This document shows positions 1 through 17,800 of a stretch of 38,847 bases of DNA, in pieces; position 1 is the stretch's first letter; the number at the start of each line of letters is the position of its first letter. The stretch is taken from contig JABVXV010000459.1 in NCBI GenBank assembly GCA_013365325.1, forward strand, positions 1 to 38,847. The letters are read 5' to 3'. The translations under genes were made by a program, and so were the position numbers. Source of the stretch: Dipetalonema caudispina (taxonomy: Eukaryota > Nematoda > Chromadorea > Rhabditida > Onchocercidae). The notes under the pieces are model-generated. The model was not told where the DNA came from and searched no databases. It saw nothing but the letters and a program-made list of their open reading frames with translations.

Positions 1-278
<278 letters not shown>

Positions 279-2453
279 TGATACATGATTGTTGCTAGTA
301 GAGAGATAAAAGAGTGATAGTCTGGGCCGATAATTTTTAACTACCCACCCTCTATCGATGATCGTTCCCCTGAGAAATGAAATCATTTGACATTCATAAA
401 CGACCGGCCACACACGACCTTTAACTAACCTTCGTGTATCTCGGAATATGGGTAAATGTATATTATGGCATATCATTGGGATTTCTAATATGTTTGCATG
501 AGTTATTGAAGAAAGTTTTACAATGAAGAAATGCATAATGTTTGCGGATAAAAATTCTCAAATGTTACTGGCCTAAATGATCAAATTATTCTTGCCAAAA
601 ATATCATTTCAAGAAAGGAAAATTGAAAAACCGACAATTGATAACGGAGATTTCACTTGTAATTTGATACTTTATTGGTCAAAAATTTTATACATTATTT
701 TATATGCAAGGTTAGTCTTTTAAATCATGTTTTCTTGAAAAGCAATGATGTGAAATACACTAGTGCGTACGAAAAAGTTGAAAATTTCCGTGCTATTTTG
801 GGGAAATTTAGCTGGCGAAATGACAAAAGAACTATTCACAGCAAGATTGAACTTGCTCGCCATGATTTTAGTAGTACTCGGCATGTTTTCCTTTTTCCAA
901 ATCATTCCAAAAAAATCGGTTTCTCGAAATCAGCAATTCTTGAAACTGTATCATTCATCCAATCATTTCAAGAAAATTTGCCTGTTTCGTATAAAATCTC
1001 CAAAGTTACTTAATGGTATATGACTGAGAATGTTTCACTGAAAAAAAAAAAAACAAATAAACACGATTTATTCTATTCTTTCCTTCCGTTGTTAAATTTA
1101 TTGTCGGAGGTTGGTGAAAGGATCACCGGAGGATAATGACAATGTCAGTGTCTTCATTTATTCCGCAATGAGTGAAAACCAGCATGTGTAAGTTTTCATT
1201 GTTCTCGTTTTGTCCTGAGGCACTTCTCGCAAAGGTCAATTTGTCAAGAAAGGGGGTCATTTGTGTCAACGAAATTAGACATTCACTTTTCTGTCCACTC
1301 CCCCAATTTTCTAGTCAACAGATGACCCTTTTTGGTTTTTCCGTATGTATATGTCCAAGAGACAGATGATGATACCACCCAAGGCGAAGTTAGATTACCC
1401 GATCGGAAAAATCCGGTTCTACTGTAGCAAATGTGGTGCTCCCCACATTACTTCATTCCCTCTTTTTCTGGTGGGATCGTCTTCAACGGCATAATGGCAC
1501 TGCTCATTTCCTTCATGAAATTCAGAATCGTTTGGCATTTTATCCTAGAATTCAAAATGTTATAAGTAATTTTGCAAGGTTAAAACAAAAAAATTTCCAT
1601 CATTTTTATCTCTTCTTAGTTTTTATCTGACAAATTTCAGCTATTAGTGTATCAATAAGATGATGAAGCTACTTGAAACTCTCTAGTTATAACATTGAAA
1701 GCTTTCAATTTTGACTTTTTCATAATAGATATCAATTTCGCATTTGACTATATCATTTAGTTACTAGCGGCAGCCATCATTCTTCTATTCGACGTTCTCT
1801 TTCAACAACGGCAATAACAACAATAAAAAGGATGATACACGGAAACAATGGAAGACGGAAGAAATAATGTGTATGATGAACATCAACCATCAAGAAATAT
1901 TAGGAAAGTCATAGTGAGGCGCTTCCCCATCCCGACTGAAGTGGCGTAACCGGCAATTCTTCATTCTTTTGATCGGTAGTTCCGTGATAATGGTTTACTA
2001 TCCCTTCTTGCTTCCTGACGCAAAACGCTGAATACTTTGAGGCATTACTTAAGAAGTAAATTGAATGAATTGTCTACTGACCTGAGGTTATAGTCAGAGA
2101 AATTATTAGAAACTCAGCTACACCCAGACGGAAAATTTGCATAACTCTTATGTTTTTCCTCTAATTATTTGTTTTCATTCATATGCTAATCTCAAATATA
2201 TCACTATTAATCAAACATATAATGCAACATCTTAATGTTGATATGATTAGCTATAATTTGCATTGATTAATTGCTGCAAAATTCCCAAATGAGACAGCTA
2301 TTGCATACAAATCTATGCTCCGATGATGATGATGATGGATCCCTACCTAACATTCAAAGCGATAATAACTATGGTAACGAAAGCTTTCCCGAATAACCTT
2401 TTCAGTTTCGTAATATGCAATCATCATAATCGATTATTACTCTCTATGCTTGC

Positions 2454-2518
2454 AAAAAAAAAAAAAAAAAAAAAGAAAAAAAAAAGAAAAGAAAAAAAAT
2501 GAAAAAAAAAAGAAAAAC
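2454..2518. repeat. A-rich tract
   Basis: About 65 bases are almost entirely A with scattered G and T. No target-site duplication or retroposed sequence is visible beside it. Confidence 0.9.
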
Positions 2519-3710
2519 ATTCGATTAAAGTAGTTGATAGTTCGTTGTGTGCATGTCTGAATGAATGGAAATAATTCCCTTAGTTTTAGTTTTTTCAAAT
2601 ATTTTGTTTATTTTAATTAAGAAAAATAAGTGCATGTTATATTATCCTCATCTTGATATTATATCGAATAACAATGCTTATAAATTCATTGTTTGAAAGG
2701 GACGATAGCGCAGCACAAGGTGGCACCTAATATCATCACCACCAATACAAATCTTCATTGCGCGTTACTCTTACTTGTTTCCCTTTTCCCTCATTCCTCC
2801 ATTTTTCCATCACTTTGTTCAATTACAGTTTATTTGAAAGCTCTTCAATTTCAATCTGTTCATCATGTGAAAGTTTATCAGTGGAAAGTAAAAGTTTACT
2901 TTTTATCCGTACTTTTGGTCACTTTTGTAACTCATTTCTCTTTATCACGCTATGTACAATAATTTGGAAAGTTGTGATGATTATAATTGTAATTTTAGCG
3001 AGGTAGATATTAATTAGGGTAATGGAAAAATTAACGTAATATTGTAGTCATAGCTTTTAGGCATGACTTTGAAAATGTTGAATAATGTTACATTTAGTCC
3101 TGACAAACATGCGATAGCACTTGGCGACGATTAATATGATAAATAATATTTAAGCAAATCGGAGGTATAATGTATGATAACATTAATGCAACTGCATATG
3201 TTCATCTTTTGGAAACGAAAAAGTTTATTAAGGTTAAAAAGCCGGCGATATCAGGTCATTTTATCCGGAATGGTACTCATATGAGTACCATGAGGAAAGG
3301 AATGAGACCGAGAGAAAGGAAGATTGCCACATATTTTGGTGTTCCTTTATTTCGTCCTTTTTTCGCTATATTTCCTATCAAGCTTCAATTAACTCGACTA
3401 TTCAAATTTTCCTTCACTTCTTAATTTTGCTATTTCAATTTATTTAATGTAATATCAGAAATTTCCAACAATTAAATTACTGGTTACGTTTCGAATGTCA
3501 TTTTGCTGTACTACAAAGTGCTGCTATCTGTTTGTGATTACTACTCGAATTAATAGTTATCAAGTAAGTAAATAAATTCTATATTTATATTAATTTTATA
3601 AGTAATAAGGGAATATATCTAGTAATTTAAAAGTTTACTTTTCATTGGTTTTCTTCAGTGAATGATACGGCTTTCAGATGTTGAATTGCTTACCAATCAC
3701 TGAAAATGCA

Positions 3711-3713
3711 TTT

Positions 3714-3749
<36 letters not shown>

Positions 3750-3794
3750 TTTTTTTTAAATATTTTAAAAAAAAAAAAAAAAAAAGGGAAAAAA
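3711..3794. repeat. Poly-T / poly-A self-complementary tract
   Basis: A run of about 30 T is followed by short A and T blocks and then about 20 A. The T half can pair with the A half, so single strands would form a large A/T hairpin. Such a site is prone to replication slippage and to assembly error. Confidence 0.9.
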
Positions 3795-4065
3795 TATATC
3801 TATTGTTTATACATTATTACAAATTGTTTATCCAATTTCAATAGAAACATTTCATCCCAGTAACAATAACTGCATCTAATTTCCCGATATCACACATTTG
3901 TTATGTAATCAACTGATCCCCATGATAATTTCGTGTTTCGGAATATTTTAAACCAGCAATTTTGTTTGTTTTCTTATTTGTTGCTACAAATTATTTTTCA
4001 CTCTAATTCAAAATTTGGTTTAAGATGTAAATTGAAGTCCCAAAATATATCTTATGTCATTTTTC

Positions 4066-4145
4066 ATTTTTTTTTTTTTCTCTTTCTTTCCTTTCTTTTC
4101 TTTTTTTTTTTTTTTTTGAGAGAGAGAAGAAAAAAAAAAAAGAGA
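4066..4145. repeat. Polypyrimidine / polypurine mirror tract
   Basis: About 50 bases of T/C are followed by GAGAGAGAAGA and an A run, so the pyrimidine half is roughly complementary to the purine half. A second A run lies at 4223-4241. Low-complexity open frames on both strands come from this sequence and are not genes. Confidence 0.85.
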
Positions 4146-4292
4146 ATTTTAAGGGTTTAGTGAAATTCTCGAACAATAAGCATAAAGCACGAATAGGGCG
4201 AGAATAAAGAGGAATGAGCAAGAAAAAAAAAAAAAAAAAAAGGGGGTGGTGGGTGAGAGATACGGAAAAGTTATTTCCATAATAAAAATAGA

Positions 4293-4376
4293 GGATGATG
4301 ATGATGATGATGATAATGATGTTGATAATAATGATGATGATGATGATGATAATGATGATGATGATAATGATGATGT
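4293..4376. repeat. (GAT)n microsatellite
   Basis: GATGAT units are interrupted by GATAAT and GTTGATAAT variants. On the plus strand this reads as poly-Met/Ile and on the minus strand as poly-Ile/Ser, and neither is a credible protein. Confidence 0.95.
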
Positions 4377-4414
4377 TCCTATTGCTCTGGTCATATGGCG
4401 TGCGTAGAAATTGG

Positions 4415-4447
4415 CTTCCTTCCTTCCTTCCTTCCTTTCTTCCTTGC
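4415..4447. repeat. (TTCC)n microsatellite
   Basis: Tandem CTTC/TTCC tetranucleotides, slightly imperfect at the right end. Confidence 0.9.
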
Positions 4448-4687
4448 TTCTCCCCGCAAGTTAGTTGTATCCCGTGGGCGGATCGTGGTGCCAGGAGGTG
4501 TTTGTTTGAGCAGTGTTTATTTCTAAACATGATAAATGTGGAAAATATTTGTGAGTAGTAGTATTAGTAATAGTAGTACGGTGCTCATCCCTGGGCCTTT
4601 TTTTCCCTTCATCCATTTCTTGACCACTATCTTATGCTTTATTTTCTATCTCACTATTATTTGTTGCTATTTATGCACATCTTATTT

Positions 4688-4693
4688 TCTCTC

Positions 4694-4726
<33 letters not shown>

Positions 4727-4727
4727 T
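4688..4727. repeat. (CT)n microsatellite
   Basis: A CT dinucleotide array broken once by CCC. Confidence 0.93.
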
Positions 4728-4821
4728 TATTTCTCCCTGTCCTTTTACGTATATTCAATCCCTCCTATTTTTTCCTTTCCATTTCGTTACTGATGACCAA
4801 AACATATATAACACAATCAAA

Positions 4822-4896
4822 AACATACACATACACATACACACATACACACACATACACACACATACACATACACATACATATATATATATATAT
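4822..4896. repeat. (CACATA)n / (AT)n compound microsatellite
   Basis: Alternating ACACAT and ACATAC units run into an AT dinucleotide tail. Confidence 0.92.
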
Positions 4897-5213
4897 CCAA
4901 ATATACAAACATATAGGATGATAGCTTATTAAGTTTTAGATCGAATTTAACAAACTTTTATTCAATACTTTTTGCTTTGAAAGTATGGGGAAATACAGGA
5001 CTACAAAAATCTTTATTATAAGGGTCAATAGGTCGATATTCATTTAGTTAATATCTTTTCTTCTGTTACATTTATCTTTAAAAATAGCAAGCATTCTTAT
5101 GTTATCATTCTTTTATTTTGCTCCAAATGAGAATGTATCAATTAGTAAATGTAAGTAATATTGAAGATGAAATAATAAGTTGCAACATATTAAATAAAAT
5201 AATTGTATGGGAG

Positions 5214-5260
5214 AAAAAAAAAAAAAAAAAAAGAAAAAGAAAAAAAAAAGAAAAAAGAAA
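5214..5260. repeat. A-rich tract
   Basis: Almost uninterrupted A with sparse G. Confidence 0.85.
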
Positions 5261-5936
5261 GAATTAAATAAAAGAACAATTTATTTTTGGTGCTATTTCT
5301 TTGCAGCACTTTTATGATTTATGACTTTGAAAGATTGATGATGGATCTTCAGAATATGTATCACCATACATTTTTCACATTTACAACAACCATTGAGTTG
5401 GTTACTATTGGGCTTTTAATAAAAGTAAAATTGGTAAAAATTATTATATGTTTACTTCACTATATGATTACATTGTTATCATCATTATTATAATTGTGTA
5501 CATCAACAATGATTACTTTGGATGATCCAAAATCGATGTATTATTTTTCCTTTTTTGCAAATTTTTTAAATTTTCATATTTGCAGACTATATTTACAAAT
5601 TTTTTAAATTAAATAAGCAAATTTTGCTAGTTTGTATAACTCATAGTTCGACCAGGTTCTCCTTTAAGGTATCAGTTCAAAATAGGATGATAGTAGCTTT
5701 CGAAAATGTGCCATTTATATGATGATACACTATTTTGTCCACTTGTCTATGGATTACTAAATATATACCCATGATTGAACAGTTATAGTGTATAAATCGG
5801 ATAATTTGAAGTCTCTCTGTTTCGAAATTCAATATATCGAACTTTTGTTAGGATATAATTTTTAGCGGTGGGGTGAAAAATATATCGAATTTTTTTTTTT
5901 TTTTTTTAGATATTTGCTTGTTGACTTCTCCCTTCG

Positions 5937-5964
<28 letters not shown>
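5937..5964. repeat. Poly-A tract
   Basis: A 26-28 base A run. A T run of about 20 bases lies just upstream at 5888-5908, so the two can pair. Confidence 0.9.
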
Positions 5965-5967
<3 letters not shown>

Positions 5968-6013
5968 TTTGTTTAAGGTCCACGGATGCATTTTGCTATT
6001 TCGGTTGCGTAAG

Positions 6014-6168
6014 ATGGTCAGTGATATTGTTCATTCAATTTCCTCTGATTACAAGCCACTACTTTTTTCAACAATAATTCCTCAATCATCGTTCAGTTCA
6101 TTTTTGTTACCTGTCAAAGCAACAACAACTTCATCCATCCTATCCATCACATCTATTTTTGTCACACT

Positions 6169-6172
<4 letters not shown>
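6014..6172 (+). promoter_or_regulatory. Possible upstream ORF overlapping the zinc-finger start codon
   Basis: An ATG at 6014 opens a 52-codon frame whose TGA stop (6170-6172) overlaps the proposed zinc-finger ATG (6169-6171) as ATGA. The encoded peptide is rich in Ser/Thr/Pro and matches nothing I know. If the mRNA starts upstream of 6014, this arrangement could allow termination-reinitiation. It would be irrelevant if a spliced leader is added downstream of 6014. The feature rests on reading frame alone. Confidence 0.3.
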
Positions 6173-12573
<6,401 letters not shown>

Positions 12574-14833
12574 GGTCAATCTCCCTCATATCAAAGTTGC
12601 TATTCAGAATAAAAGTTCAACTCTTACTATCCATGGTTATATCCGAGTTCAGTGAGTTTTTCTGGAACAATAAATCTATGGTATGGTATGCATATAAGCC
12701 AGTTACAACTGCTCAGGATATTCCACATTTCTACGTGAATGAAGCCATTGTAACACTAGTGAGATCCGTATAGCTGTATTGAAAAATTACGGAAGAAATC
12801 ACTTTGAACAGATCAATTCATTTTTTTTTTTTTTTTCTGCAAATATACGGAATTGTTGGCTTTGTTCACAGAACTTTTTTTTGTCTTAATTTTACTGTTT
12901 TTCATTTTAATATCAATCATATTGTTACTACAAGAAAAAGAGTGCCTCAGTACAATTGCATAGTTGTTGATACTGTAATTGATAGAACAAACATGTTATA
13001 TACTGTATCGTTTCAAGTGTGGTAACATTTGCTGGTAGGTTGTAAAGTCCCAACTAGTAACTTATCCTAGTACACTTTTTTTTTTTTTCCTTTTCAAAAT
13101 TCCTGAAAAGTATTTCTGTAAGCTTTTCATGATACCTAGGGTATGATGATAGTTGGTTATTTATTATTAGTTACGATCAATAGCAGTTTCATTCCGAGTA
13201 AGGTACGATGAATTGTTAGTATGACCACAGTATGATTGTTTATTTGACGTTGTTGAGAGATGGATCTGTTAACAACATTATATTGAATTGTTATGCCTTC
13301 TTCAGTCATTCTAGTCTAACAGTACTTTGACATAAGTCGATCTGTTTTATATCCTTCCAAATTTTTAAATTATTTTGGTTTGTTGCTATCGATTTTACTT
13401 AATTGAACAGCAGAAGTCTATTGATCATCGATTGGTCGTTTAGTTATTTTTTCTTGTTGTGTCCATTATATATACTTGTCCCAAAATTGACAAATTGTGC
13501 ATATCTATTGTTGTGGCAGTGCGACACATACTTTGCTGCAATGCTATACCCCACTTAATATATATTATTTATTGTCTTTTATTTCCGAAATCAGTGATTT
13601 TCTTTTTTGTTGCTTTACAACTTCTGCAATGTTTTGAGATAACCCAATACATATCGATAACGTAAGAACTTTGGCATGATCGCTTGGGTAAGAATGAGCC
13701 AGTTCTACGCTTTCTGTACAATTTTGTAACTAAAGTTTTTTTTCCCTTTTTTTTTTCTTTTTTTTTTAAAAAATCTTTCGTATAAAAGATGTATGCATGC
13801 TTAAAAGTGAATTTTTCACTTGATCATTTTTCAGTCAGAATTTTTTTTTTTGCCCTTAGAAAAAACGCCAACTTGTCTTTCTTCTTTATTTTATGCCGTT
13901 AATATATATATATATATATATTTTTTTTTCTTGTTTCGATCACTTTTCCTTACGACATTTTTGACGCTTTGGTTTTTTACCAATTGTTCGTGTTGTGCGT
14001 TCAATTTCGATTCGTGTCTGTTTTAATTTCTTTTTTTTTTTCTTTTTTTCTGCAGTAATCCTCTGATTATCTTTATCAGTTTAATTTTTGTTGTTTATTC
14101 ATGTTTTCGTTGAAGTATCTCATCAATAAGTTGTCTTTCCACTTGTTTTTGTGCATACCAAGCTAATTCAAATGCAGCCACGTCTTTTCCATTTTTTTTT
14201 TGCTTACATCCTGTGCACAGCAATTTAAATAATTTTTCTTTTTTTTTTTTTTTTTTTTATCACATATGTTGTATTAATGTATGATAACGACAAGCTAGCC
14301 TTTTCAAAGTTAAATTGCAAAAAATAGTGCATTTAATTACTGAAATTAATTGATGCATCTTAAAATTGTGAATATCATGTGTAAATTGTACAAATTGAAG
14401 CGCACAATATATAAACTTACAGTTCATCCAATTAATTAATTAAATCGAAAAAGTGATAAATGTAACATTAACCTCATAATACAAATGGTTTAATGATTAA
14501 ATATATTGAAAATATCAACAGTTAACACAAGTGCAATTTTCTAGGCCTATTCCAAGGAGTGTCATAATTGAGGACACTAATGAATAGGAGGAATATTAGA
14601 TGATGAGTTACATCATTGGAACTCATCCTGATTTGAACAGGAAAGGGAGTGATTGGTAGCTCAATGATTGAATAATTGCATATATAGATGGAATCGTAAG
14701 GAGGAATCGGGTCACACTTCCTCCTATCTTCTTCTTTAGCCATGCATCGCTGATACATATTGCTACTTGCATATCTCCTTCCTTATACCCAAATTTTCAA
14801 AGATAATAACTGAATTCTGCTATCATTTTGCTC
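12574..14833. other. Intergenic region between zinc-finger and PAN-ZP genes
   Basis: About 2.3 kb without a supported gene. It should contain the 3' UTR of the zinc-finger gene and the promoter of the PAN-ZP gene. It holds T runs (12821-12837, 13077-13089, 14239-14259) and a short AT array (13902-13920). Nothing else stands out. Confidence 0.6.
12608..12613 (+). terminator. Candidate poly(A) signal AATAAA, zinc-finger gene
   Basis: AATAAA lies 35 bases after the stop codon. A second AATAAA is at 12669-12674. Which one is used cannot be told from sequence, and a longer 3' UTR is also possible. Confidence 0.45.
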
Positions 14834-17800
14834 ATGAGATCACTTAATCAATTCGAACTCATTTCCGTGCTTATTTTATTATTTTATCCTATACTTATCA
14901 TTGGTAAGTGTTGTTTAAATTACTAATTACTACAAAATGTCTGCTTCACTCCTTCTACACAGTATTACGAAGTAACAAAAATTTCATGATTATATTATTT
15001 TGATAGTGCTATTACTTAAAGCATTGGTTCAAACATATTAGATTATTCATCCATATCAATTGAAAAGTTCTGGTGAAATTGAAATGGTACCATCAGTTTA
15101 ATCAATTCCTCAATTTGTATTCTGTAAAGGAAAACTTACATAATTTTAATTTGCATCATCCATAGGTATGAAGTGCGCATTACGAGATAAGATAATTTAT
15201 GTTCGAAGTGAAGGTTACTATACAACGGAAGGAGTACAAGCAGTATTTCAAGATTTAACACTTTCGGAATGTGCCGATCAATGTACATCTAAAGTAGAGG
15301 TGCAAGAAGATTTTTGAAATTTTATTGACTTTAGTTAATGGAATGTTAGAGATTAAATATGCTTACGAATAAAATATCTCACAACAAAATTTTGAATAAT
15401 TTACAACATCAATTAATAAAAAGAAAGTAGTCTAATTAATTTAATTAAATTATTCGACAATTATATCAATTCGCTTCAATAAATTGTCATGTTTTTCAAC
15501 AGCAAAAGCAATAAAATTAGAAATGTAATAATACAGTACATATAATTATTTGATTTTGTTCTTTTCTTTTCTTTGTTTTAATTACAAGCCTTGGCTGTAA
15601 TCTGTTCCTGCAAATATTTGGCAGTAAATTTACGTTCAACCGTTGCATAATCAAGTACTTCAGGGGGTAAATTGCACCGCATTTGAATACGATGCAATAC
15701 AATTGAGATGTGTATTGAAGGAGGGCAATGGAAGTATAATGGATAATAGTATGTTACCGTTGAAAACCGTCCATGATATCGCATTATTTCAACAACTCTG
15801 TCTTCCTGGTATAGCCATTTCGAAATAGCTTTTAGTGTTTGACCAACTTTTTCTGAAACATTTGAGAACGTTACGAACGTATGAAAAGGAAAAAGTCGAT
15901 TGCGCTTTATTTTCTGAATTTACCAATTGATGTAAAGTAGTAATAATTCCAGCAAGATTGGCTGTTAATCGATGTAAAACGATTTTATGATCATTCATCC
16001 AACTGCTCTTTTCTCCTGCTTTCTCCTCTTTGCCAGATAGAATTATTCCTATGATGGAAATTATGAATGTATTGAGATAGGCTGAACAAATAATTCAAAT
16101 TGAGTAATAATGCTCTGAAACCAATTTTAACAAATTTAAAAATGAAATATTATCATGAATTAAAGATTACATTTGCTTCTTTCTTTAACTGAAGCTATTT
16201 TTACACATATATTTCAGAAGAGCAAATATGTCCAACACCATATATCTTCGACCGTCTTCCGGGACATGTTCTGATGGGAATCGCCAATGAGGTTTATCCA
16301 TTTTTCTTCTCAATCATATAAAAACATAAAATTTGAACTGCAAGATTGTTTATTTCTTTTCTTTTGTTTCTTTTTTTTTTTTGAAATAAAGTTCTTTGAC
16401 TAATATTGCTGTAATGAATTTTGCACAGGTATTGCAAGTTGGATCTGTGGAGGAATGTTTAAGCATGTGTTTAACTGCTAAAAAGGAGATAAAAATCGAT
16501 TGCAGGTATGATTATAGTGTAAGATTCTAAATTTGTTAAAATTATAATCCAAGAAATCAATCATTTTTTAGAAAATACCTATATCAGAAATTGTAATTCA
16601 TTTCCCAACCTATATTGAAATGGAAATATTCAGTGGAAATTAATTTTATTATAAGAATAAAAAAATTTATTCTAATGATTATATATGTACATAATTTTTG
16701 AGGATAGTTGAATTTTGCAGGATAATGCTGAAATATATAATAGGTTTTCTTAGCGATTTTTTTTCTGATAATACCCTTATTTTATTTTTGAAAAGTTTAT
16801 AGGTCAACGATGTATTACTACGATACCGGTGAGTGTATTCTCAATGATGAGAATCGAGCAACAAGTGCAGCTATGATAACCAATGATACAATGAATATGC
16901 GGGTGGATTATTTCGAAAATATCTGTTTTGACGGTACTTTTTTTTTTTTTTTTTTTGTTACGTTATCTTTTTGATAAATAGCATCGAATGGTGAAATATT
17001 ATGCTTCCCTTCATTTTACAGTAATACTTTTTTTTTTTTTTTTGGAAAAACTGATTGATTTCGAAACGGTGGAATAAGTAGTATTTAAATATCATTGCAA
17101 CATTTATCTGATCGTTCAATCTTTTTTTTTTTTTTTTTTTTTATCTTTATTTTCTGACCAAACTTACCCGATAGAAATTATATTGTTTAACTTTTTTTAT
17201 TGTATTTTTCTGACGAAAATAAATTATTTTTTCTGGCCCAGGATGATGAAACAGAACGTCGGACATTTTTGCTTTAATAACTTTTAGAATCCTAAAAAAA
17301 TTGAAGTCAATAAATATTAAAATTAAACGAAAATTTTTCATTAAATTTATGAATATTTTAAGATTAAATTTACGAATATTTTATGATTCTGCATGAATTT
17401 TGTATCTGCAGTGCAGTGTCCAACTGATTTTACCGTACATTGGATCAAAGTGGAAAAATTCACTATCAGCGATAATTCGGATACTGTGGTAAAACAAGTG
17501 ACTAAAGAACAGTGCTTCAATTATTGCCTTGTACTTCTTGCTAACTCCTTTTCAAATATGTTCAAAAAAAAAAACAATTCTTAGATCATCAATTAACAAG
17601 CCTTTTAAATTTTTGACATTTTTATTTTAAAATTTAATTATTTGTGCAGCTGTCTCGATTCTCCTGATGATATATTCTTCTGATAAATCTAAAATAATTT
17701 TCAGAAAATGCTATCATCATTGAATAGATATCATTTAATTTTTTATTTTTCAGGAAAACAAAATTGACAATCAACCCTTCCCATGTAAATTGTATGCATA

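Larger units (their letters stand above)
287..6013. other. Intergenic, repeat-rich, no supported gene
   Basis: No exon chain with consistent phases or a recognisable family motif was found on either strand. The stretch is AT-rich with many homopolymers (2454-2518, 3711-3794, 4066-4145, 5214-5260, 5937-5964) and simple repeats (4293-4376, 4415-4447, 4688-4727, 4822-4896). Open frames here are short, rich in Phe/Ile/Lys and mostly follow the repeats. A few patches of more balanced composition, for example 300-480 and 1400-1560, remain unexplained. The distal promoter of the zinc-finger gene may lie here. Confidence 0.6.

Noticed and set aside
4057..4530. Open frames rich in Ile, Met, Phe and Lys on both strands
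   Set aside because: They follow the T/A, GAT and TTCC simple repeats and contain no domain.
15517..15998. Several minus-strand frames over PAN exon 3
   Set aside because: They are antisense shadows of the exon at 15664-15808, which carries the PAN motif on the plus strand.
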